From: Macrostomum hystrix
Taxonomy: Eukaryota > Platyhelminthes > Macrostomidae
Reading direction: 5' to 3'
NCBI GenBank assembly: GCA_950097015.1
Contig: CATNEN010000038.1
Span: 13,696,001 to 13,760,000 of the forward strand
Length of the DNA stretch: 64,000 nt
Below, in pieces: positions 47,955-60,492 of this stretch. The position numbers and the translations under genes are program-made. The notes under the pieces were generated by a model. It had not been told where the DNA came from. It did no database searches and was given only the letters and a program-made list of their open reading frames with translations. Each line of letters opens with the position of its first letter. Position 1 is the stretch's first letter.

Positions 47955-48560
47955 ATTAGCAGCGTGTGCTGGTGTGATGTGGCAGTCAATGGCAACGTGT
48001 GCCAGAGTGATGTGGCAGTCAATGGCGGTGTATGACAGTGTGATGTGGCAGTTTATGGCGGTGTGTGCCAGAGTGATGTGGCAGTCAATGGCAACGTGTG
48101 CCAGAGTGATGTGGAAGTTTATGATGTGTGCCAGTGTGATGTGGCAGTCTATGATGTGTGCCAGTGTGATGTGGCAGTTTATGATGTGTGCCAGTGTGAT
48201 GTGGCAGTCTATGATGTGTGCCAGTGTGATGTAGCAGTCTATGATGTGTGCCAGTGTGATGTGGCAGTTTATGATGTGTGCCAGTGTGATGTGGCAGTCT
48301 ATGATGTGTGCCAGTGTGATGTAGCAGTCTATGATGTGTGCCAGTGTGATGTGGCAGTTTATGATGTGTGCCAGTGTGATGTGGCAGTCTATGATGTGTG
48401 CCAGTGTGATGTGGCAGTCTATGATGTGTGCCAGTGTGATGTGGCAGTCTATGATGTGTGCCAGTGTGATGTGGCAGTCTATGATGTGTGCCAGAGTGAT
48501 GTGGCAGTCTATGATGTGTGCCAGTGTGATGTGGCGGTTTATGAGTGCGAGTGTCTTATC
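47955..48560. repeat. Tandem array, 30-bp unit, about 18 copies (unit 1)
   Basis: Unit contains TGATGTGGCAGTCTATGATG and TGTGCCAGTG. The 5' edge has the 33-bp forms (TTATGGCGGTGTGTGCCAGAG) that dominate the counterpart array in unit 2. Confidence 0.92.
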
Positions 48561-48669
48561 CAGCCCAAGCCATTTTCCGAAATTGATGTCAGTATTGGTC
48601 TAAATTAGAATGGCAACAAAAATAATTCAAGTACTCGTAATACTATGGGACATAGTACCTGATATCAGG

Positions 48670-48930
48670 TTATGGGGCACATTAAGAAAGGTGATGGGAC
48701 ACATTAAGAAAGGTGATGGGACACATTAAGAAAGGTGAAGGGACATTAAGAAAGGTGATGGGACACATTAAGAAAGGTGATGGGACACATTAAGAAAGGT
48801 GATGGGACACATTAAGAAAGGTGATGGGACACATTAAGAAAGGTGATGGGACACATTAGGAAAGGTGATGGGACACATTAGGAAAGATGATATGGCACAT
48901 TAAGAGAGGTGATGAGACACATAAAGTAAG
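48670..48930. repeat. 22-bp tandem repeat, about 11 copies (unit 1)
   Basis: Unit GATGGGACACATTAAGAAAG plus GT. Unit 2 (58085-58205) keeps about five copies. Confidence 0.9.
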
Positions 48931-49384
48931 GTAATGTGGCATATTATGCCATTTGATATGGTCTATTTGACCATGTGATATTGAAACATTTCAAGCTTAG
49001 ATTATGTAGCACTCTATACCAGAATAGGAATGAAAAGGCAGCTACAGAATTTTGGTGACAAAGTAATTACAACATTTATGCTACGTTCAGACGGAAGCGG
49101 CAGTCCCTCAGAAAGTGCTAGATCTAATATTTCAAGTCTTGAAAGGATAGAAAAAAGTTTATAGGGATTACGTCATCAAGAAAATCCTATTTAAACATAT
49201 GGCATTGAATGATAAAATCAGCAGAATTCAGTAAATTTGGATGACAGTATTCAATGGCGTTGAAAAAATGCTTTAAAATGTTTTAAGAGGCCTCGAAAAT
49301 ACAGCAGCTGCGGCTCCAGCCAGTTTGAGTATCACCCAAAGGTGATGAAATCCGATATTATTAGAAACTTTTTGGGCACCAAAA

Positions 49385-49651
49385 GTGGTAACGACCAATA
49401 ACAGGCAGACAGGCGGACAAACAGACAAATTACAGGCGACTGACGAAGCGGGACAAATCGGACCTAGTCAAGGAAGCACCGATTTATTCCAATACCTGTT
49501 TAAAGTTAAGAAAATAATAGGCACCCGTTTAAGAAAGTATTTGAATAAATTCTTGACAACCCAAAGTGCTCAACAACTTTACGAGCTGAAAAAGCAACAT
49601 GCCAACTATATGCAACTGTTTTATAACCAGACTGCTCAGGGAAATGAATGA
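49385..49651 (+). CDS. Hypothetical 88-codon open frame (unit 1)
   Basis: ATG to TGA frame encoding a Gln-rich N-terminal half and a Lys-rich, helical-looking C-terminal half (about residues 40-80). No family was recognised. The second unit carries the same frame unchanged in length (58689-58955), but the two copies are so recent that this is not evidence of selection. Could be a fragment of a transposon gene, or chance. Confidence 0.15.
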   Translation: MVTTNNRQTGGQTDKLQATDEAGQIGPSQGSTDLFQYLFKVKKIIGTRLRKYLNKFLTTQSAQQLYELKKQHANYMQLFYNQTAQGNE

Positions 49652-50649
49652 GTGGAATTATAACGATGACTAAACTTGAAAACTATCAAGCCAGAGTGTT
49701 AATGTCAGGTAAGACTTTACTAAAACCTACCCAAAAAATACCAAACAAATCTATAATATAGTACTCAGCTAGTGACCAAGTCTAGACCTTCTAATTCCAA
49801 TAAAATATAATTTGATAGAAATTCAAACACCAATATCTACAAATTAGGTTTTCTGATATGGAAATTTGTTGCCTTTGCTGCTTAAGAAGACAACAAAGAT
49901 CATGAAGAAAAGATTAAAAGATTCTGTTGCATCTCATTTTTATGACTTGTAAAATAAAAAAGTCAAGCCTAAATGTGAGAATATTAAGTTAATGTCTTCA
50001 AAGGGGATTGAAAACAGCTCACCAGCTTCCTATTTTGCTAGCATGTGCTGAAAAAGCCATCCACTGAGTCAGTTGTAATGCAGAACAATGCATATTGTTC
50101 TATAGGTGATCCATTTTTGCAAACTGAAAAGCAATAATAAAATTCATGAAAATGAAATGTTCAAATTTTATTTAATTATGAACTATTAAGTTGACTAAAA
50201 TCATAATTAAATAATTCCTAGCTACTATGACTAAATATGAACATATAAACATACAAAATAATTTTTGTTATAAACAAATATTGTGAAGCTAATTTTATAT
50301 TCTGATTTCCTCCTCACCCAATATTGAATGTCATCAAAGTTGACCTAGTGCTTCTTTATTTAATTATCAGTCTAAAGATATTTTATCCCAATGATGCTAC
50401 CAAAGTTACTGCAGGACTTAAAATTTGTTACTAATAGTGTAATTCATATATTTAATAACAATTTCTGGTAGCATATTTATTAGTTAGACTAGTAGTGTAT
50501 TTAATCATCAATACAATTGATACTCATAGGGTATATTAAATCACATAAGGTAGCAGGTAGGCAGAAATGGTTATGGCTGAAATAGTTTGTGGCCAAAACA
50601 ACTGGAATTCCTGTACATGCAAATGATGCAAGCTCTCCATAAATTTTAT

Positions 50650-51178
50650 GGCAGTGCTTATCCCCATGCTACCATAGAATAATTTTTGTCTTATTCCTAC
50701 AGTACTGTGGGAATAATTTCCTGCTTATCCGCATGGCACACTGACGAGATAGCTGTCCTATCTTCAAAATATCTTTCTATCTTATCTATCTTGAAAATTA
50801 GAGAGTCACGCTGCTATTTCTAGTGTTCAATGCCAAGTCCCAAAAACTACACTAAAGGTTGCGTTGAAGTACTACAAAGTTGTTTATTTGTGCTACAATA
50901 GTGGCACACATGTTTCTGAATCAAGAGGTGCTAGGCCTAATCAGAGGTAAATTCATTTTTTAATTTATTGATTTATTGAATTCTTGTATTTTTAACTTAA
51001 ATGTATTGGGCCTAGCAGATATCCGTGCAGATAAGCAGGAAATTATTCCCACGTAATATGTTCAAGATAGGACAGCTATCTTGTCAGTGTGCCACGTGGA
51101 GAAGCAGGAAATTATTCCCACAGTACAGTAGGAATAAGACAAAAATTATTCTATGGTACCATGGGGATAAGCACTGCC
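50650..51178. mobile_element. MITE with long (about 115-bp) terminal inverted repeats (unit 1)
   Basis: Starts GGCAGTGCTTATCCCCATG, and the same sequence ends it in reverse complement. The arms are nearly identical over more than 100 bp (including GGGAATAATTTCCTGCTT and GATAGCTGTCCTATCTT). The interior of about 300 bp shows no gene. The flanks are AAATTTTAT and AAAATTTAT; in unit 2 the two flanks are identical. Confidence 0.85.
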
Positions 51179-51604
51179 AAAATTTATATACTTAGTTTTT
51201 TTTACTTTACTTTTGCTTTACTGTTTGGCATTTGATAATTATAATTGATATTATTGATAACAATTTAATACTATTATTAGTATTAATACTAACAGTTTCA
51301 TGTCTTTTGTCATTGTTTTTAGAACAAGTATATTGCATTTTGCATTGTTTTCTATATATGTGCACATGTGCCTTTGAAATAACTTAGTTTTATTCTGTTA
51401 AAAAACTAGGCCTACTAAGACTAGCTAATCAATGTATAAACAGCTTAAGAATTTCAGCAAGAAGTTTATTGTAAGTAATGTAAGACATCTGAAACATTTA
51501 GAATTTTTGGCATTAGGGACCATTATATATATATGTATATAGGCCTATGCCGCCTATATATATACATATAGGGTAATATCAGGGTAATAGGGTAAAATCA
51601 TATA

Positions 51605-52432
51605 CAAGGGCTGCTCAATAAGTTTCCGGAAAAACATATTGAAACATATCAAACCAACATGAAATTTTACTAGTAGTCAGACACAGATCCTAGGCCTAAC
51701 ACTTCTCAAAATATCTACCATTGCAATCCAAGCACTTTTTCATCTTGTTAAACCATGCAGAAAAACATGCCCCAAATGGTCTCTGTTGATTTTTACCAAT
51801 TTGCATTCAGCAGCTCCTCCTGGGTGTCAAAACGCCTCAAAGTGCCATTTGAAGCATCTGCAGGCACTGGGATGGAGAATTTCCCAGGCGGAAAAGCAGC
51901 AGCAGCATGGCTCTCTTGTCACGCCGGGTCAGGCTTGGAGGTGGGTCCTGGTTCTTGTCAGTCTGGGCTTTCTTGCAAGTTAACATGGAAATGCAGCGAG
52001 CTGAAATTGTAGGCATACTCTCTTAACATATTCCCCGATCATTTCCTAAAAAAGCTCCTAAAAATAATGCCGAGAACTACGTTTTTCCAGAAACTTATTG
52101 AACAATTTGAATTGAGCAGAGGTTGTAGCCTAGTGGTTAGGGCGTCGGACTCACGACTTGAAGGTCGGGGGTTCGATTCCCGACTCCACTGGAACAATTT
52201 GTGTCCTTTAGCAAGACACTTAACTCTGCATTGCTTCAGTTCACCCAGCTGTTAAATGGGTACCAGCATCAGCTGGGATAATTGAAGGTGGGTGTGGCGT
52301 CCCCCCAGTCCATGGACTGAACAGCTGTACGCAGCCTTCAGATGCGCCGCGCATTAGCTGCGGCTGTGCTGTCAGCTGCACATCTGACCCAATTGAGGCA
52401 GGTGTAATCAATTAATTATTGAGCAACCCTTG
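51605..52432 (-). mobile_element. Internally deleted mariner-family element with a SINE in its terminal repeat (unit 1)
   Basis: The left terminal repeat CAAGGGCTGCTCAATAAGTT is matched at the right by a reverse complement split by a SINE (52106-52415). TA dinucleotides flank the whole (51603-51604, 52433-52434). On the minus strand, the end of a mariner-type transposase is legible near 51704-51760: KMKKC, then LDCNGRYFEKC and a stop. The catalytic region is absent. Confidence 0.8.
52106..52415 (+). mobile_element. SINE family A, full-length reference copy (unit 1)
   Basis: The tRNA-like head has an A box in GTAGCCTAGTGGTTAGGGCG and a B box in GGTCGGGGGTTCGATTCCCG. The body of about 200 bp ends in the tail GGCAGGTGTAATCAATTAA. 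It is flanked by TTATTGAACAA and TTATTGAGCAA, an 11-bp target duplication with one change. Confidence 0.88.
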
Positions 52433-53644
52433 TAGGTTAACATAATTTGTTACCAAAGTGGTTGGTATAGCCATAGTCCAGAAGGCAAAGTGGCTTTTAA
52501 TGAAGTGCCTCTTAAACTAAAGTGGCATATAAATACACAATACAGTACATCTCGATTTCAAAATGAAAACTTGGAAGAAGATTTGCACCTCGCCGGTTAC
52601 TCACCAGCAGCTTTAGCTCTTTTGATTTACAGTTTTTTAGGAATTGCTATTGTATATATGAAATGCTTTATAGCACTCGCTATCAACAATAATTAACACT
52701 AATAATAATAACACTCGCTATCAATAGGCCAGGCCTAGCACTCGCAAAAAATGTTTTCATAAGTGTAACATAAGGAATATAAAATTTCTTTGTAAACAAT
52801 TTAAAAGTTGAAGCTAAGATTTAATGTTTTTATAACTTTAAATATCCAACAAGGCGGGGAAAAATTCATGCAAAATTGTAAATATTTAATCAACAATACC
52901 TTACAATACGCTTATTACGGCATTATGTTTATTAGAATATAAACTACGTCTCATTACACTATTAGGCCTATTATTTTATTCAGACTACATACTTATTTAA
53001 ATGTATTCCAAAATGCTATATAAAGTAAAACAAAAGTTACAGTATTGGAAAGTTTCAGATAATTAAGCCTTACTTGAATGCTGTAAAGTAACAAAATTTT
53101 TATTCAAAATGTTATGTGTAAAAATGCTTCTGAATTTAGTTGTAACCGTCTTCGAATATCACTACCATACCATAGTATATAATTATACATACAGTTTTTC
53201 TATACTGATATTTAGATATTTACCATTTTTCGTTCGTGCATCAGTTCCAAGCCACATTCTGGCCTTTAACTGCCTTTAAACCCTAACCCAACCAATCCAC
53301 CTCTCGATTCCATCGTTAACCTGGCTAATGAGAGTAGAGCCACTCCACAAAATGCATGCAAGTTTGAATCTTGCGTTGGATAGAATAAAAATTAAAGTTC
53401 AATATAATATTTAAAAATAATACTATAGTGAATTTACGTCACAAGAATTATGCGTATTTATAAAAAATAAGTATCCGCAGAAGTCTCCTATGTTTGAATC
53501 GATGTCCAGAAAGCAGACCTAGCCAGCTAGTAGCTGTATCCTAGCTGTATAGGTGCAGTAACTGTATTCATTTCATAGAGTATTTGCTACCGTTCCACTG
53601 TTTCCACAACGCGCATCAGTGTATAGGAGAGAAAGTGAGAAGGT

Positions 53645-54270
53645 ATTGCCTGCATTCACACCTGGTCCTCAATTACCTGCCCGCATTCACACCTGGTCCT
53701 CAATTACCTGCCCGCATTCACACCTGGTCTTCAATTTGCTGCCCGCATTTACAACTGGTCCTTAATTGATTGCGTGAATTCACGCCTACGGTCCTCAATA
53801 GATTGCGTGAATTCACACCTATGGTCCTCAATTGATTGCGTGAATTCACACCTATGGTCCTCAATTGATTGCGTGAATTCACGCCTACGGTCCTCAATAG
53901 ATTGCGTGAATTCACACCTATGGTCCTCAATTGATTGCGTGAATTCACACCTGGTCCTTAATTTCCTGCCTGCATTCACACCTGGTCCTCAATTACCTGC
54001 CCGAATTCACACCTGGTCTCCAATTTCCTGCCCGCATTCACACCTGGTCCTCAATAGATTGCCCGCATTCACACCTGGTCCTCAATAGATTGCCCGCATT
54101 CACACCTGGTCCTCAATAGATTGCCCGCATTCACACCTGGTCCTCAATTGATTGCCCGCATTCACACCTGGTCCTCAATAGATTGCCCGCATTCACACCT
54201 GGTCCTCAATTGATTGCCCGCATTCACACCTGGTCCTCATTGATTGCCCGCATTCACACTATTCACACCT
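53645..54270. repeat. 31-bp minisatellite, about 19 copies (unit 2)
   Basis: Counterpart of 45365-46165. It keeps the same order of variants around the CGCCTACGGTCCTC units but duplicates that block, and it is shorter overall. It is followed at 54285-54355 by an AT-rich microsatellite that unit 1 lacks. Confidence 0.92.
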
Positions 54271-54889
54271 AGGGTCTTAAATACATACATTAATATACAT
54301 ACTATATTAATGTATATATAATATACATATAATGCATATATAATATACATACATTTTCTATAGAAAAATAAAATTAAAAAACTTTCAAGTCCCTCCTAAA
54401 CTGGAGTCCCTCCTAAATTATGCTTATACCATAAACCCGAAATAGTCAGATCTCCAGGCGATATTGAATGAAAGAACTCTTAGTTATAATCTGAAATGGA
54501 GAGATAAGTCTACAGAGTATTGATTTAAAAAATCTTTGGTCTTTAAACCATACTTTATACCGGTGTACCTATTCTAATCAGAAACAAGTAATAACAAATC
54601 TCTGAATTTCTGATTCCGTTGCCAGAAAAAGGATAAAATTCAAATAGAATGCAAGGCACTTAAGAAAATTCTGTTGATTGTGATATAACGCGAGTCAGTA
54701 ATAAAAAAATGCTAATCTTAGTGACAAGTCACTATACTCGAACACGAATATTAAAGTGTCAAAATATAACAGAAAAAATACGAAATAAAGTTGTAATTAA
54801 GTTCTGTAAAATAATCAAATCAAAGTTAAAAGCAAGTGACAAGTATTCGATTTCTTGTTTCAAATGGAGTCATGAGTTACGAAACTTTA

Positions 54890-55165
54890 GGAAAAAAAGT
54901 CAGCAAATTTTGCTGCGAAACGGAGTGACAAGTCTGAAAATTTTGCTGCGAAACGGAGTGACAAGTCTGCAAATTTTGCTGCGAAACGGAGTGACAAGTC
55001 TGGAAATTTTGCTGCGAAACGGAGTGACAAGTCTGGAAATTTTGCTGCGAAACGGAGTGACAAGTCAGCAAATTTTGCTGCGAAACGGAGTGACAAGTCT
55101 GGAAATTTTGCTGCGAAACGGAGTGAAAAGTCTGCAAATTTTGCTGTGAAACTGGTTGACAAATA
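54890..55165. repeat. 33-bp tandem repeat, about 7-8 copies (unit 2)
   Basis: Counterpart of 46735-46900, longer by about three units. Confidence 0.9.
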
Positions 55166-55567
55166 TCAGGACATTCCGCAAACGGCAAACGGAGCGAGGG
55201 GCAAGTCTGAAAATTTTGCTGCTTTGCTAAACGAAGTGACGAAACAAAAAAATACCAGGAGATTCTGGAAATGGCAACTCATAAAACTCTAATCCGAAAC
55301 AGAGTGAAGTCTCAAGATGATAATGAAAATTTGAGTGACGACAAGACATCACTTTTTTACCGGAGTGACAAGTATTCAGACCTAAAGGCAAAACAATTTT
55401 CACCAAGTCTATTAAAACGAAATATCTGAAATGGAATGAAACATGTCAGAATTATGAATAGACAATCACAATACAGATCTAGATATGGCCGAATCGATCG
55501 TGTCTATGCGGCTAAATCTCACGTTTAAATATAATTTTTTCCATCATTGAAAATAAAATATGGCATA

Positions 55568-55762
55568 AAAGCCGGCGTACAACTGCTGAGTCAATAGCTG
55601 GGGTTATTGCACTTACTAAAACTTTATAGCCCAGTAAGCTAATGCTGGTAGACTGAACTGGAGCAATAGGGAATCAAGTGTCAAAGATAGAGTTTCCGAT
55701 GCTGAGATTCGAACCCCCGACCTGTCAAAGCACTAACCACAGGGCTACAAGCTCGCCCGCAG
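55568..55762 (-). mobile_element. SINE-like element with tRNA-type head (unit 2)
   Basis: Second copy of the element at 47325-47512, practically identical and in the same orientation. Confidence 0.65.
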
Positions 55763-56214
55763 GGGGTATCAACAATTTTTTTAATGACAAAAAAACAGAA
55801 CCTATTGATTCTAAAAGTTCTTAAAAATGAAAAAACTGGCGAAACAAGATGCGAAAGCAACACAAAAAGTCTGTGGATCCCTTACTTTCCGATAATAACA
55901 TCCCAAATTTATTCAAGTCGAGAATTACAGTTTTATACAAACTATATAAATGCAAAGCTGAAAAAACATTGAAAAATACCAACATATTTACTTTAATAAA
56001 TATTATTAAAAGACCTACTTAATGTAACTTAGCAATACACAAATGAAAGGCAAATCTGATTTCTAGAAAAAAAGCCATGGAAAAATTAAGGTCAGAAACG
56101 AGACCATTCAAATTTGAAGTCCTTGAAAGCCTGGATTATAGAGAGGTCAAAGTCATCGACAAATCCAACAGGAATGTACGATCGTAGAATCTAAATGACG
56201 TTGTAGTTATTAGC

Positions 56215-57985
56215 AGCGTGTGCTGGTGTGATGTGGCAGTCAATGGCGGTGTATGACAGTGTGATGTGGCAGTTTATGGCGGTGTGTGCCAGAGTGATGT
56301 AGCAGTTTATGGCGGTGTATGACAGAGTTATGTAGCACTTAATGGCGGTGTGTGCCAGAGTGATGTAGCAGTTTATGGCGGTGTATGACAGAGTTATGTA
56401 GCAGTTAATGGCGGTGTGTGCCAGAGTGATGTGGCAGTCAATGGCGGTGTGTGCCAGAGTGATGTGGCAGTTTATGGCGGTGTGTGACAGAGTGATGTAG
56501 CAGTTTATGGCGGTGTGTGACAGAGTGATGTAGCAGTTTATGGCGGTGTGTGCCAGAGTTATGTAGCAGTTTATGGCGGTGTGTGACAGAGTGATGTAGC
56601 AGTTTATGGCGGTGTGTGACAGAGTGATGTAGCAGTTTATGGCGGTGTGTGACAGAGTGATGTAGCAGTTTATGGCGGTGTGTGACAGAGTGATGTAGCA
56701 GTTTATGGCGGTGTGTGCCAGAGTTATGTAGCAGTTTATGGCGGTGTGTGCCAGAGTGATGTAGCAGTTTATGGCGGTGTGTGCCAGAGTTATGTAGCTG
56801 TTTATGGCGGTGTGTGACAGAGTGATGTAGCAGTTTATGGCGGTGTGTGACAGAGTGATGTAGCAGTTTATGGCGGTGTGTGCCAGAGTGATGTAGCAGT
56901 TTATGGCGGTGTGTGCCAGAGTTATGTAGCAGTTTATGGCGGTATGTGCCAGAGTTATGTAGCAGTTTATGGCGGTGTGTGCCAGAGTTATGTAGCAGTT
57001 TATGGCGGTGTGTGACAGAGTGATGTAGCAGTTTATGGCGGTGTGTGACAGAGTGATGTAGCAGTTTATGGCGGTGTGTGACAGAGTGATGTAGCAGTTT
57101 ATGGCGGTGTGTGACAGAGTGATGTAGCAGTTTATGGCGGTGTGTGACAGAGTGATGTAGCAGTCAATGCCAACGTGTGCCAGAGTGATGTGGCGGTTTA
57201 TGATGTGTGCCAGAGTGATGTAGCAGTTAATGGCGGTGTGTGCCAGAGTGATGTAGCAGTTTATGGCGGTGTGTGACAGAGTGATGTAGCAGTCAATGCC
57301 AACGTGTGCCAGAGTGATGTGGCGGTTTATGATGTGTGCCAGAGTGATGTAGCAGTTAATGGCGGTGTGTGCCAGAGTGATGTAGCAGTTTATGATGTGT
57401 GCCAGAGTGATGTAGCAGTTTATGGCGGTGTGTGACAGAGTGATGTAGCAGTTTATGGCGGTGTGTGACAGAGTGATGTAGCAGTTTATGGCGGTGTGTG
57501 ACAGAGTGATGTAGCAGTTTATGGCGGTGTGTGACAGAGTGATGTAGCAGTCAATGCCAACGTGTGCCAGAGTGATGTGGCGGTTTATGATGTGTGCCAG
57601 AGTGATGTAGCAGTTAATGGCGGTGTGTGCCAGAGTGATGTAGCAGTTTATGGCGGTGTGTGACAGAGTGATGTAGCAGTCAATGCCAACGTGTGCCAGA
57701 GTGATGTGGCGGTTTATGATGTGTGCCAGAGTGATGTAGCAGTTAATGGCGGTGTGTGCCAGAGTGATGTAGCAGTTTATGATGTGTGCCAGAGTGATGT
57801 AGCAGTTTATGGCGGTGTGTGACAGAGTGATGTGGCAGTCAATGGCGGTGTGTGACAGAGTGATGTGGCAGTCAATGGCAACGTGTGCCAGAGTGATGTG
57901 GCAGTTTATGATGTGTGCCAGTGTGATGTGGCAGTCTATGATGTGTGCCAGTGTGATGTGGCGGTTTATGAGTGCGAGTGTCTTA
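56215..57985. repeat. Tandem array, mainly 33-bp units with higher-order repeats (unit 2)
   Basis: Main unit contains TGATGTAGCAGTTTATGGCG and GTGTGTGACAGAG. A multi-unit block starting AGTCAATGCCAACGTGTGCC recurs near 57160, 57290, 57550 and 57675. The last 100 bp revert to the 30-bp form seen in unit 1. Confidence 0.93.
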
Positions 57986-58084
57986 TCCAGCCCAAGCCAT
58001 TTTCAGAAATTGATGTCAGTATTGGTCTAAATTAGAATGGCAACAAAAATAATTCAAGTAATACTATGGGACATAGTACCTGAT

Positions 58085-58205
58085 ATCAAGTTATGGGGCA
58101 CATTAAGAAAGGTGATGGGACACATTAAGAAAGGTGATGGGACACATTAAGAAAGATGATATGGCACATTAAGAAAGATGATATGGCACATTAAGAGAGG
58201 TGATG
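58085..58205. repeat. 22-bp tandem repeat, about 5 copies (unit 2)
   Basis: Counterpart of 48670-48930, shorter. Confidence 0.88.
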
Positions 58206-58688
58206 AGGCACATAAAGTAAGGTAATGTGGCATATTATGCCATTTGATATGGTCTATTTGACCATGTGATATTGAAACATTTCAAGCTTAGATTATGTAG
58301 CACTCTATACCAGAATAGGAATGAAAAGGCAGCTACAGAATTTTGGTGACAAAGTAATTACAACATTTATGCTACGTTCAGATGGAAGCGGCAGTCTCTC
58401 AGAAAGTGCTAGATCTAATATTTCAAGTCTTGAAAGGATAGAAAATAAGTTTATAGGGATTACGTCATCGAGAAAATCCTATTCAAACATATGGCATCTT
58501 CATATGGCATTGAATGATAAAATCAGCAGAATTCAGTAAATTTGGATGACAGTATTCAATGGCGTTGAAAAAATGCTTTAAAATGTTTTAAGAGGCCTCG
58601 AAAATACAGCAGCTGCGGCTCCAGCCAGTTTGAGATCACCCAAAGGTGATGAAATCCGATATTATTAGAAACTTTTTGGGCACCAAAA

Positions 58689-58955
58689 GTGGTAACGACC
58701 AATAACAGGCAGACAGGCGGACAAACAGACAAATTACAGGCGACTGACGAAGCGGGACAAATCGGACCTAGTCAAGGAAGCACCGATTTATTCCAATACC
58801 TGTTTAAAGTTAAGAAAATAATAGGCACCCGTTTAAGAAAGTATTTGAATAAATTCTTGACAACCCAAAGTGCTCAACAACTTTACGAGCTGAAAAAGCA
58901 ACATGCCAACTATATGCAACTGTTTTATAACCAGACTGCTCAGGGAAATGAATGA
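58689..58955 (+). CDS. Hypothetical 88-codon open frame (unit 2)
   Basis: Same frame as 49385-49651. Upstream, at 58321-58539, unit 2 keeps a 72-codon frame that a small indel interrupts in unit 1. No function is recognised for either. Confidence 0.15.
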   Translation: MVTTNNRQTGGQTDKLQATDEAGQIGPSQGSTDLFQYLFKVKKIIGTRLRKYLNKFLTTQSAQQLYELKKQHANYMQLFYNQTAQGNE

Positions 58956-59963
58956 GTGGAATTATAACGATGACTAAACTTGAAAACTATCAAGCCAGAG
59001 TGTTAATGTCAGGTAAGACTTTACTAAAACCTACCCAAAAAATACCAAACAAATCTATAATATAGTACTCAGCTAGTGACCAAGTCTAGACCTTCTAATT
59101 CCAATAAAATATAATTTGATAGAAATTCAAACACCAATATCTACAAATTAGGTTTTCTGATATGGAAATTTGTTGCCTTTGCTGCTTAAGAAGACAACAA
59201 AGATCATGAAGAAAAGATTAAAAGATTCTGTTGCATCTCATTTTTATGACTTGTAAAATAAAAAAGTCAAGCCTAAATGTGAGAATATTAAGTTAATGTC
59301 TTCAAAGGGGATTGAAAACAGCTCACCAGCTTCCTATTTTGCTAGCATGTGCTGAAAAAGCCATCCACTGAGTCAGTTGTAATGCAGAACAATGCATATT
59401 GTTCTATAGGTGATCCATTTTTGCAAACTGAAAAGCAATAATAAAATTCATGAAAATGAAATGTTCAAATTTTATTTAATTATGAACTATTAAGTTGACT
59501 AAAATCATAATTAAATAATTCCTAGCTACTATGACTAAATATGAACATATAAACATACAAAATAATTTTTGTTATAAACAAATATTGTGAAGCTAATTTT
59601 ATATTCTGATTTCCTCCTCACCCAATATTGAATGTCATCAAAGTTGACCTAGTGCTTCTTTATTTAATTATCAGTCTAAAGATATTTTATCCCAATGATG
59701 CTACCAAAGTTACTGCAGGACTTAAAATTTGTTACTAATAGTGTAATTCATATATTTAATAACAATTTCTGGTAGCATATTTATTAGTTAGACTAGTAGT
59801 GTATTTAATCATCAATACAATTGATACTCATAGGGTATATTAAATCACATAAGGTAGCAGGTAGGCAGAAATGGTTATGGCTGAAATAGTTTGTGGCCAA
59901 AACAACTGGAATTCCTGTACATGCAAATGATGCAAGCTCTCCATAAATTTCAATAAAATTTAT

Positions 59964-60492
59964 GGCAGTGCTTATCCCCATGCTACCATAGAATAATTTT
60001 TGTCTTATTCCTACAGTACTGTGGGAATAATTTCCTGCTTATCCGCATGGCACACTGACGAGATAGCTGTCCTATCTTCAAAATATCTTTCTATCTTATC
60101 TATCTTGAAAATTAGAGAGTCACGCTGCTATTTCTAGTGTTCAATGCCAAGTCCCAAAAACTACACTAAAGGTTGCGTTGAAGTACTACAAAGTTGTTTA
60201 TTTGTGCTACAATAGTGGCACACATGTTTCTGAATCAAGAGGTGCTAGGCCTAATCAGAGGTAAATTCATTTTTTAATTTATTGATTTATTGAATTCTTG
60301 TATTTTTAACTTAAATGTATTGGGCCTAGCAGATATCCGTGCAGATAAGCAGGAAATTATTCCCACGTAATATGTTCAAGATAGGACAGCTATCTTGTCA
60401 GTGTGCCACGTGGAGAAGCAGGAAATTATTCCCACAGTACAGTAGGAATAAGACAAAAATTATTCTATGGTACCATGGGGATAAGCACTGCC
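59964..60492. mobile_element. MITE with long terminal inverted repeats (unit 2)
   Basis: Second copy of 50650-51178, same length (529 bp). Here AAAATTTAT lies directly on both sides, compatible with a 9-bp target-site duplication as made by Mutator-type elements. Confidence 0.85.

Larger units (their letters stand above)
45370..53645. repeat. Segmental duplication, unit 1 (about 8.3 kb)
   Basis: Runs from within the 31-bp array to GAGAAAGTGAGAAGGTATT at 53640. Its content (33-bp array, SINE-like element, 30/33-bp array, 22-bp array, open frame, MITE, mariner with SINE) recurs in the same order and orientation in 53646-62961. The offset between copies is about 8156 bp at 46.5 kb and 9304-9314 bp at 49-52 kb, the change being due to array length. 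Confidence 0.95.

Noticed and set aside
52116-52190. Functional tRNA gene
   Set aside because: A and B boxes are present, but the acceptor stem and anticodon arm do not fold properly and a conserved SINE body follows; it is a SINE head.
53281-53295. Telomere-like CCCTAACCC sequence
   Set aside because: A single short occurrence without tandem repetition.
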